DNA of 23,590 bases, taken from the NCBI GenBank assembly GCA_015490695.1, contig WFXK01000292.1:1-23590 (forward strand), read 5' to 3'. The DNA is from Bacteroidota bacterium. GTDB lineage: Bacteria; Bacteroidota; Bacteroidia; SpSt-205; S141-50. The notes under the pieces are model-generated. The model was not told the DNA's origin. It did no database searches and saw nothing but the letters and a program-made list of their open reading frames with translations. Below, piece after piece: positions 8,211-14,939 of this stretch. Position numbers and translations under genes: made by a program. The number at the start of each line of letters is the position of its first letter. Within the stretch, counting starts at the first letter, position 1.

Positions 8211-9278
8211 TTAATGAAAATCAAACCTTAATAGAGCTTCAACGGCATGATGGTCGGAAAAAGGAACCGGGAAACTACGATAACGTTCCACATAGAAGCC
8301 TTTTCCTGCAAAGATAAAATCTATGCGGTATTTTAGCGGTCCTAAGTGATAGGTAAAACCTCGTCCCCAACCTTTTTCTACAAAAGCATCTTGCCAATAA
8401 CGGCGAAATTGCCAATAAAAATAACTGGAAGGGGGATTATTGAGGTCACTGCAAACGATGGTGTATTTTGGTGTTTTTGCTGTAGTCCGATGGAACTTTA
8501 GCCGCAGCCATTGGGTATATTGGATTTTCCAACGTTGGACAATGTGACGCAATAAGCGCAAATAGCCCTTTCCCTGCGGTTGCAACCGCCCGTTTTTCAG
8601 TGCAGTTCGCTCCTTCACACTAAACGAATAGGACTGCAAATGCACATTGTACACCCGCACTACCTCCCCGTATAAACGAATATCTGCAAAAATTATGCCG
8701 TTGTGAACAGGCACATGAGTAGGCGTAACGCTACCTTTATTAATGATAGGATAGCGAGAAAAGATAGCTAAACCGAACCCTGTGGGCATTAACTCTACAA
8801 AATAAAAATAACGATAGTTCCCTACCTTTTTGATTTGTTTTGAAGGCAACTCCTCTACAAACGTATGTCCAAAATAATGACGTTCAGGATACTCTTGAAA
8901 GCACAAAATATCGGCATTCCATGCCCGAACTGAATCTATTAAATGCTCCAAAAACGTTACACGATAACTCAATGCATTAAGATTAAGTGAAATCACTTTT
9001 AAGCTCCTTTCATGAACTGCAGAAGGAGCAGAAAACTGATAGTTAGCGCTAAGGTTAGGGATGTTAGCGAAAAACAGCAGTAAATTCAACAGAGCGATAC
9101 GGAAGTCAATCAACAGCCATAAGGCAATCCATATTAGGGGAATCCACAGCCAATAGGTAATAAAATAAGCCATGAAGTTTGGCACCCACCATTCGGTTGG
9201 AGGAATCACATAGGCGCTGTCAGCTAATAACAACGGCAACAAAGTAAGTCCATTGACCACCAATAAAAAGCGTTTCAT
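8211..9278 (-). CDS. Membrane-anchored endonuclease/exonuclease/phosphatase (EEP) family protein
   Basis: This 355-residue protein has an N-terminal hydrophobic region of about two to three helices (about 3-20, 32-56, 58-72), followed by a complete EEP fold. Catalytic-type residues are in place: N99 in SLNLNA, E129 in CFQEYPE, H213 in YNVHLQS, D278 and N280 in CSDLNNPP, D320 in YRIDFIF, and D342/H343 in SDHHAV. The family includes DNase I, exonuclease III and sphingomyelinase or inositol phosphatase relatives. The substrate is therefore unknown, though active chemistry is likely. In Bacteroidota genomes such a gene often follows a rhomboid gene, as here. Its ATG follows the rhomboid stop with no gap (TAAATG), so translation is probably coupled. 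If the N-terminal helices are read correctly, the catalytic domain sits at the inner membrane. Confidence 0.9.
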   Translation of the reverse strand: MKRFLLVVNGLTLLPLLLADSAYVIPPTEWWVPNFMAYFITYWLWIPLIWIALWLLIDFRIALLNLLLFFANIPNLSANYQFSAPSAVHERSLKVISLNLNALSYRVTFLEHLIDSVRAWNADILCFQEYPERHYFGHTFVEELPSKQIKKVGNYRYFYFVELMPTGFGLAIFSRYPIINKGSVTPTHVPVHNGIIFADIRLYGEVVRVYNVHLQSYSFSVKERTALKNGRLQPQGKGYLRLLRHIVQRWKIQYTQWLRLKFHRTTAKTPKYTIVCSDLNNPPSSYFYWQFRRYWQDAFVEKGWGRGFTYHLGPLKYRIDFIFAGKGFYVERYRSFPVPFSDHHAVEALLRFDFH

Positions 9279-9944
9279 TTAGCGTCTTTTGTAGCGAGTT
9301 AAAAAATAACGGATTTCAAACCATAGTTGCTGCCATGGATGGCTTTGCAGATAAAGGATAGCCATAGCGCTTAGAGCAGACATGCCATAGCCGATGATGG
9401 TTATCCATGAAGGCGCCATTAAAATACTAAGTACTCCCCAACCAATAGCAATCCAACGTAAAGGAACAAAACCGATTAAAAAAAGCGGGATTTTAAAATG
9501 AGGAATTAAATAAGCAACCCCTGCTAAAATGGCAAAGTTTCCGTATTGTGCTCCCCAAAAAGGAGCGCGGAAAGAAGGGAAAAAGAACGCTAAAAGCAAT
9601 AAAATCCCATAAACACATGCGACGGCTCCTAAATACAAATGCCATATTAACCTATCGGAGCGAAAATCTCTTAGAAGGATACCAATCCAGTAAAGCCAAA
9701 GGAGTTCAAATACAGCATAAAGTAGCGTACCGAAGTAAAAAGCCATGGGAGTGATAAGAATTGTAAAGGGAGCAAAGAGGATTGTCCAAGGTGTGTACCA
9801 TGGGAAAGTAGTAGGTGTAATATAATTGAACCATGCGGGCTGAATAAGGATAAGCAGATTAAAGATAAGGTAAATACCTCCTTGGATAAGGATCAATTGG
9901 GCGATGACGCCATAACGATATAGAAAAAAGCGAAGTTGCTGCAC
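9279..9944 (-). CDS. Rhomboid-family membrane protein lacking catalytic residues
   Basis: This 221-residue polytopic protein has about six membrane segments. It lines up with Bacteroidota rhomboids along its length: the WLYWIG stretch after helix 2 (83-88), the helix-4 region around FWGAQYGNFAILAG (129-142), and LIGFVPLRWIAIG (156-168) after it. The catalytic serine position of GASA is Q133 (GAQY). The HxxxN of helix 2 reads Y76 and E80, and the helix-6 histidine position reads M188. It should therefore not cleave substrates and may be a pseudoprotease or chaperone-like partner; that role is inference. It starts with GTG at 9944, four bases after the DUF3365 stop, and its stop abuts the EEP start. 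An unrelated six-helix protein is a less likely alternative because the loops also match. Confidence 0.78.
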   Translation of the reverse strand: MQQLRFFLYRYGVIAQLILIQGGIYLIFNLLILIQPAWFNYITPTTFPWYTPWTILFAPFTILITPMAFYFGTLLYAVFELLWLYWIGILLRDFRSDRLIWHLYLGAVACVYGILLLLAFFFPSFRAPFWGAQYGNFAILAGVAYLIPHFKIPLFLIGFVPLRWIAIGWGVLSILMAPSWITIIGYGMSALSAMAILYLQSHPWQQLWFEIRYFLTRYKRR

Positions 9945-9948
9945 TGCT

Positions 9949-10503
9949 TTAAGGGAATTGAATACTCCAGATACCTCTGAGTTCGCCTTCGGTAAAGCCT
10001 GTAGCTTGGTCGTTTGGATAGTACTTTGCTAAAAGGGCTTTTACTTGTGGAGAGACCTCTCCATGGCACATAAGACACTGCGGCTTTACAAGGATGGGTT
10101 TAGCATAGCGCCATTTTCCCGTCTGGTCTTTTTCCACTATCGGCTTTAACGGCTTTCCCTCTTTTTGCATAGCTAAATACCTTTGAATAACGCTTTTTTC
10201 CCATGCATCAGGTGCATTCGCCTCATTCCTTATTTTATGCGCCGTGCGCTTCAACTTAACATGAAAAACATGCGATAAAGAATCGGTTAAACGAAGTGCT
10301 TTACGATTACACACTGCAAAAGCGTTTTCTATCCCACCTTGTTGCAAAGCACTTTTTAACGCACCACTTAGCGTCTGAAAAGCAACTTTGGTAATAGAAT
10401 CCCCTAAGGCACTATAGTATTCTACCTCAGACGTTGCTTTTCCCGAATCGGAACGGCACTGATAAAGTAAAAAAAGCATTAAAACTCCTATGTAGCGTTT
10501 CAT
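9949..10503 (-). CDS. DUF3365 (Tll0287-like) c-type haem protein
   Basis: This 184-residue exported protein begins with a hydrophobic leader (MKRYIGVLMLFLLYQC). C16 could be a lipid-attachment cysteine, but Q at position -1 makes the lipobox atypical. The body matches the DUF3365 domain: a conserved cysteine near AVCNRKA (64), the RNEANAPDAWE region (92-102), and a single haem c attachment site CLMCH (143-147). The typical ending YYPNDQATGF TEGELRGIWS follows. Such domains sense or carry redox signals in the periplasm; the ligand and partners are unknown here. It is the first gene of the minus-strand run, with a TAnnTTTG element only four bases before its ATG. Cytochrome c maturation genes are not in the window. 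Confidence 0.88.
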   Translation of the reverse strand: MKRYIGVLMLFLLYQCRSDSGKATSEVEYYSALGDSITKVAFQTLSGALKSALQQGGIENAFAVCNRKALRLTDSLSHVFHVKLKRTAHKIRNEANAPDAWEKSVIQRYLAMQKEGKPLKPIVEKDQTGKWRYAKPILVKPQCLMCHGEVSPQVKALLAKYYPNDQATGFTEGELRGIWSIQFP

Positions 10504-10507
10504 AATA

Positions 10508-10538
10508 CAAAAGTATATTACCTTGTTTATTCAAACAA
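10508..10538 (-). promoter_or_regulatory. Candidate promoter of the DUF3365-rhomboid-EEP-rseP run
   Basis: On the minus strand TTG (10538-10536), a 20 bp spacer and TACTTTTG (10515-10508) match the Bacteroidota -33/-7 layout. The -7 box ends four bases before the DUF3365 ATG, so transcription would begin at or next to the start codon. Confidence 0.55.
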
Positions 10539-10657
10539 GAAGCTGTTAGAAAAACCTGCTCCGGAACTAGAATTTGTGTTTTATTGTCATGGATTTTTCC
10601 CCTTTCCCAAACAACTTCCTAAATTACCTAAAGAGTATTAACAAAAAGAAATTTTAC

Positions 10658-10665
10658 TAATTTTG
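10658..10665 (+). promoter_or_regulatory. Candidate -7 element (TAATTTTG) for the second T9SS gene
   Basis: The octamer fits TAnnTTTG and lies 25 bp before the ATG at 10691. No clear -33 TTG is present upstream. The rest of the 187 bp divergent gap (10504-10690) shows no further structure that I can support. Confidence 0.45.
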
Positions 10666-10690
10666 CCATTGTAATTTAATCTCTAAAATC

Positions 10691-12673
10691 ATGCGTGCCT
10701 ATTATCTTTTAGTGATGAGTTATTTAGGTGCCATTGCATTAGCCCAGCCTGCCAATGATAACTGCGTAAATGCAACTCCTTTAACAGTAAATGCCCCTTG
10801 TGTAGTGGGAACAACTACAGGAGCCACTGACGAATTCGGAGAGATTTACTGTACTCCAAGCTTTAATGAAAGTGTATGGTATACTTTTATTGCAACAAAT
10901 GATACCTTATTCATTGGCATAGAAGAACCCTCAGAATGTGATATTGATTTGGATTTGTTTCAGTTTAATGGTCCGGCAGACTGTCCTGAACCATCTGGAT
11001 GGATAGCATGCGTACCCTTTGCAGCAGGAACCATAGGCTATGTGGAATTAACGGGAGCTACTGTAGGGGCTACTTACGCTATTCGTGTAGAGAGCAGAAA
11101 CTGCGGTCCAAGTGATTTCTGTATTCGGGTAACAGAGCGTAAAACCAATGATACCCCTTGTAGTGCAATAGAAATTACACCGAATAACGGATGTGTCGTA
11201 GATAGCAACTGGTATAGTAACGACTTCCAAGAACCTCCCGTACCTGGTTGCTGGGAGAATGTAGGTGCGAGTACTTCTGTGTGGTATACCTTCGTAGCAA
11301 CAAACGACTCCATGATTATTAGCACAGACTTCTTACAAAATTATTATAACGGCATAGGCTACGGACAATATCCCCTTTTTGACACCCAAATAGAACTATT
11401 TGAATCCCCTACAGGAGCATGTGACCCAGCATCGCTAGCTTCTATTGCTTGTAGTGAAAACGATGGGGCACTTATAGCAACTGCTTCTTATCTGTTTCTA
11501 ACTAATTTAATCCCAGGGAGGCGTTATTTCATTCGCTTAAATGGTATCTACTGCACAACCAATCCACCTAGTTGTTCCCCTAACTTTGGCACTTACTGTA
11601 TCCAGGTTCACGAACCTTGTACCTCTAATCTACTTGGTGAAACCCCTTCAACAGCAAACCTTATTGATAACTGTGGCGTTGACTTTACTGCCACCACTAC
11701 TCCAGGAGGTGGAAGCGACCATGAAGGACTAAATTATATATCCCAAAGTGGAACGCTTTATGTTTACGTAGATGTAGACTGTAATGGTACTCAGGATGTT
11801 AACTGGAGCGTAGAAAGTGATAAATGGTATTCTTTTTGTATAGACCCTACTTTTGGAACCAACAATTGGGATTTTACGGTTTCTGTTTCTACTTGCGACG
11901 TGAATGGAGACGGCGTAGATGATGGCTGTGGTGTGCAATGGGCTGTCTTCCAGGGCTCTCCTACCAACTTAACCAACCTCTACAGCACTCAAAACAGCAA
12001 TCCCCCCGATTGTTATTTTGGACCTACCGATGCTGTAAACCCCGGCGAAACCCAAACCCAAACCTTACTTATAGACCCCACACAAGGCTGTATATATATC
12101 ATGGTAGATGGCTTTGGAGGCTCTGCATGCAATTTCTCCGTAAGCGTTAACTGCAATGGTTGCCCTTGTGTACTACCTGTAGATATCCTAAACTTCACAG
12201 GAAAATGGCAAAACAGCGTAGTAGAACTCCAATGGGACGTTGCTAACGAAGAAGCCATCACTTACTATAGAATCTATCGCTCTGCAGATAACGGGAACAC
12301 TTTCACCTTTGTAGGAGAAGTGCCTGCAACAGGAAAAAACCGCTATAAACTAACAGACTTTAATCCCCAACAAGGGAAAAACCTTTATCAACTGCGCATC
12401 GTAGATAATACAGGAAAAGAAGAAATGCTGCAACGCTATGTGATTATAGAAACCCAATTGTACGAAATCCAAGTAAACTACCAGCAAGGAGTGCTTTCCA
12501 TTGCTTCTCCTCTATCTATGCATACTACTTTTGCGCTTTATAGTCTTGATGGCCAAAAAGTATTTTCTACAACCCTTCGTGGAGAGCAGTCCCTCGAAGT
12601 ACCTTTATCACTTGCTCCAGGGCTTTATCTTTGGCGAACTTCAACAGCAAAAGGCTATCTACAAGTACGCTAA
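10691..12673 (+). CDS. Cysteine-rich secreted protein with tandem domains and T9SS sorting domain
   Basis: This 660-residue protein has a signal peptide (residues 1-19, ending AIALAQ). Two related domains follow: one at about 20-150 (PANDNCVNATPL, then SVWYTFIATNDT) and one at about 151-310 (TNDTPCSAIEI, then SVWYTFVATNDS). The repeat is visible in DNA too (10880-10912 against 11279-11311). A third, more distant unit at about 311-490 keeps the DKWYSFCI motif and has Asp-rich loops (DVNGDGVDDG). The unit resembles pre-peptidase C-terminal-like beta sandwiches found in secreted Bacteroidota proteins. Residues ~495-590 form a fibronectin-III-like module with TYYRIYRSADNG. The T9SS type A sorting domain covers about 592-660 (ALYSLDGQKV, GLYLWRT) and ends GYLQVR. 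It is probably surface-attached or released. No enzymatic motif is seen, so an adhesin or matrix role is possible but unproven. Confidence 0.85.
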   Translation: MRAYYLLVMSYLGAIALAQPANDNCVNATPLTVNAPCVVGTTTGATDEFGEIYCTPSFNESVWYTFIATNDTLFIGIEEPSECDIDLDLFQFNGPADCPEPSGWIACVPFAAGTIGYVELTGATVGATYAIRVESRNCGPSDFCIRVTERKTNDTPCSAIEITPNNGCVVDSNWYSNDFQEPPVPGCWENVGASTSVWYTFVATNDSMIISTDFLQNYYNGIGYGQYPLFDTQIELFESPTGACDPASLASIACSENDGALIATASYLFLTNLIPGRRYFIRLNGIYCTTNPPSCSPNFGTYCIQVHEPCTSNLLGETPSTANLIDNCGVDFTATTTPGGGSDHEGLNYISQSGTLYVYVDVDCNGTQDVNWSVESDKWYSFCIDPTFGTNNWDFTVSVSTCDVNGDGVDDGCGVQWAVFQGSPTNLTNLYSTQNSNPPDCYFGPTDAVNPGETQTQTLLIDPTQGCIYIMVDGFGGSACNFSVSVNCNGCPCVLPVDILNFTGKWQNSVVELQWDVANEEAITYYRIYRSADNGNTFTFVGEVPATGKNRYKLTDFNPQQGKNLYQLRIVDNTGKEEMLQRYVIIETQLYEIQVNYQQGVLSIASPLSMHTTFALYSLDGQKVFSTTLRGEQSLEVPLSLAPGLYLWRTSTAKGYLQVR

Positions 12674-12676
12674 AAT

Positions 12677-12707
12677 TTTGTACAAACTAAAAATAACGCT
12701 ATCTTTG
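12677..12707 (+). promoter_or_regulatory. Promoter of acpP-fabF-rnc
   Basis: TTTG (12677-12680), exactly 19 bp, then TATCTTTG (12700-12707) is a full match to the Bacteroidota housekeeping promoter pattern. It begins three bases after the upstream stop codon and leaves a 26 bp gap before the acpP ATG. Confidence 0.72.
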
Positions 12708-12733
12708 AGCCCGAAATTTATCCTAAACGAAAC

Positions 12734-12979
12734 ATGACCAGAGCAGAGATAGCAGAACGAGTGAAGAACATTATTGTAGACAAATTAGGGGTAGACGCAA
12801 GTGAAGTAACGGAAGAAGCCAGTTTCATTAATGACTTAGGTGCCGATTCTTTAGACACCGTAGAGCTCATCATGGAATTTGAAAAAGAATTTCAGATTTC
12901 TATTCCCGACGAAGCAGCAGAAAAGATTCAAACAGTAGGGGATGCTATCAATTATGTAGAAGCCAACATTAGTAAATGA
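12734..12979 (+). CDS. acpP: Acyl carrier protein
   Basis: This 81-residue, acidic, four-helix carrier holds growing acyl chains on a phosphopantetheine arm during fatty acid synthesis in the cytosol. The arm attaches at S39 in the conserved GADSLDTVELIM motif (36-47). Sequence and length are standard. It begins 26 bp after a well-formed promoter, and its TGA overlaps the first fabF ATG (ATGA). The acpP-fabF-rnc order is widely conserved in bacteria and supports all three calls. Confidence 0.98.
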   Translation: MTRAEIAERVKNIIVDKLGVDASEVTEEASFINDLGADSLDTVELIMEFEKEFQISIPDEAAEKIQTVGDAINYVEANISK

Positions 12980-14256
12980 TGGCATCTCGGAGGGTTGTAG
13001 TGACAGGCATGGGGGCGCTGACGCCTATTGGACTGGGCGTCAGCGCCTACTGGGATGGTCTGCGCAACGGCGTAAGCGGTGCCGACTACATCACCCACTT
13101 CGACGCCAGTCGCTTCCCTACCCAATTCGCCTGCGAAGTAAAAAACTTTGACCCCTCCCTCCACCTCCATAAACGAGACATCCGTAGAATGGACCTCTTT
13201 AGCATCTATGCTATCGTCGCCGCCATAGAAGCCATTGAAGACGCCCAATTAGACTTCAATAAAATAGATAAATCTCGCGTGGCTATCGTCCTTGGCTCAG
13301 GTATAGGCGGACTAAAAACCTTTGAAGATGAAATGAAGAAGTATTTTGTAGAAAACCTGAGCCAATGTTTACCTGAAGGACAAGCGCCCAAAGGACCTCG
13401 CTTTAGTCCCTTCTTCATCCCTAAAATGATTATAGATATCGCTGCAGGGCACATTTCCATGCGCTATGGTATCACAGGACCTAATTATGCCTGCGTTAGT
13501 GCCTGTTCTACTTCTGCCAACTGTATTGCAGATGCATGGATGTTGATTAAGACAGGGATGGCAGATGTAGTGATCACAGGGGGAAGCGAAGCTGCCGTGA
13601 CGGAATCGGGCGTAGGTGGATTTAACGCTATGAAAGCCCTTTCTACAAGGAACGACGACCCCAAAACCGCCAGTCGCCCCTTTGATAAAGACCGCGATGG
13701 ATTTGTCTTAGGAGAAGGTAGCGGCGTGCTTATCTTAGAAGCCTATGAACACGCTGTTGAAAGAGGGGCAAAAATCTATGCTGAGCTAAGCGGTGTGGGG
13801 CTAACTGCCGATGCTTATCATTTAACCGCTCCCCATCCTGATGGTGCCGGTGCAGCCGCCGTCATGAGAAAAGCCATAGAATCTGCAGGAAAACAACCCC
13901 AAGACGTAGATTACATCAACCTCCACGGCACCTCCACCCCCTTAGGAGACGTCGCTGAAACCAAAGCTATAAAAAAAGTCTTCGGCGAACACGCCTATAA
14001 ACTATCGCTTAGCTCTACGAAATCTATGACAGGACATCTGTTAGGTGCTGCAGGTGCCATAGAAGCCATCGCTACCGTGTTAGCTATCCACCACCAAACT
14101 ATCCCTCCAACCATTAACCACTTTACCGACGACCCCGAATGCGACTTAGACTATACCTTCAATAAAGCCCGAAGCAAACCTATTAAAGTAGCACTATCCA
14201 ACACCTTCGGTTTCGGAGGCCATAACGTATGCCTGCTCTTTGAAAAAGTAGAATGA
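12976..14256 (+). CDS. fabF: 3-oxoacyl-[acyl-carrier-protein] synthase II
   Basis: This 426-residue condensing enzyme (KAS II) elongates acyl-ACP with malonyl-ACP. The thiolase-fold Cys-His-His triad is complete: C177 in VSACSTSAN, H317 in NLHGTST and H354 in KSMTGHLLGAAG. The glycine-rich C-terminus (NTFGFGGHN, 409-417) is also typical. A family-like start RRVVVTGMGALTP follows two adjacent methionine codons; 12976 (overlapping the acpP stop) or 12979 could initiate. Its stop overlaps the rnc ATG (ATGA), so the three genes form one translationally coupled unit. Codon use is rich in C-ending codons in the first third, with no sign of transfer. Confidence 0.98.
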   Translation: MMASRRVVVTGMGALTPIGLGVSAYWDGLRNGVSGADYITHFDASRFPTQFACEVKNFDPSLHLHKRDIRRMDLFSIYAIVAAIEAIEDAQLDFNKIDKSRVAIVLGSGIGGLKTFEDEMKKYFVENLSQCLPEGQAPKGPRFSPFFIPKMIIDIAAGHISMRYGITGPNYACVSACSTSANCIADAWMLIKTGMADVVITGGSEAAVTESGVGGFNAMKALSTRNDDPKTASRPFDKDRDGFVLGEGSGVLILEAYEHAVERGAKIYAELSGVGLTADAYHLTAPHPDGAGAAAVMRKAIESAGKQPQDVDYINLHGTSTPLGDVAETKAIKKVFGEHAYKLSLSSTKSMTGHLLGAAGAIEAIATVLAIHHQTIPPTINHFTDDPECDLDYTFNKARSKPIKVALSNTFGFGGHNVCLLFEKVE

Positions 14257-14939
14257 AATGGATTAAAAACCTGTTCAAAACTAAAACCTTATTGCCTGAT
14301 AAGGTTATTAAACTCATTGGTTTCTCGCCCAAAAACCCGCAACGAATCAAAGAAGCGCTTACCCATGCTTCCTTAAGTAGCGACTTCAATAATGAACGAC
14401 TGGAGTTCTTAGGCGACGCTATCTTAAACGCCATTGTAGCAGTCTATCTCTTTGAACACTTTCCCCAACAAAAAGAAGGAGTTTTAACCCGATACAGAGC
14501 TGCCTTAGTAAGCCGTAACCACTTAGCCTCCGTAGCAAAACAATTACAACTCCCCGAACTACTACACCTAAAAGCCAATACACCATCTACACCAAACCTC
14601 TGGGGAAACGCCTTAGAAGCCCTCATCGGCGCCATCTACATGGAAAAAGGCTTCCACTACACTAAACAATGGGTCATTAAACACATCCTTAAAAACATTG
14701 ATTACGTCCAAAACATTATTGATTCTCTACAAGACTATAAAAGCCAACTCTATGAATTAGTCCAAAAACGAAAATACGGACAACTACGCTTTGAAAGAAC
14801 TATCATAGAAAAAGACAAAGAACGCTGGATAAAGGTAGAAGTGTTTTTAAACGAGCAATGCATCGCCTCCGCAACAGGACTACAAAGAAAACGAGCCGAA
14901 CAACAAGCTGCAAAACAAGCCTTAGAACGATTGCAGTAG
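14253..14939 (+). CDS. rnc: Ribonuclease III
   Basis: This 228-residue double-strand-specific endoribonuclease acts in rRNA processing and mRNA turnover. The catalytic domain (about 15-150) contains the signature NERLEFLGDAIL, with E48, E51 and D55, plus E75. The second acidic cluster reads WGNALEALIGAIY: E122 is present, but the position matching E. coli D114 is N119. A double-stranded RNA-binding domain covers about 158-228 (YKSQLYELVQ to RAEQQAAKQALERL). It begins inside the fabF stop (ATGA), as in many genomes. The last 18 bp overlap the end of the convergent second recQ gene. Confidence 0.97.
   Translation: MKWIKNLFKTKTLLPDKVIKLIGFSPKNPQRIKEALTHASLSSDFNNERLEFLGDAILNAIVAVYLFEHFPQQKEGVLTRYRAALVSRNHLASVAKQLQLPELLHLKANTPSTPNLWGNALEALIGAIYMEKGFHYTKQWVIKHILKNIDYVQNIIDSLQDYKSQLYELVQKRKYGQLRFERTIIEKDKERWIKVEVFLNEQCIASATGLQRKRAEQQAAKQALERLQ

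Noticed and set aside
10504..10690. Possible small RNA or riboswitch in the largest gap
   Set aside because: Beyond two divergent promoter-like elements I see no stable stem-loops or conserved RNA motif.
12952..13248. Minus-strand ORF of 98 codons opposite fabF
   Set aside because: Fully covered by fabF, whose catalytic motifs are intact; there is no independent signal.
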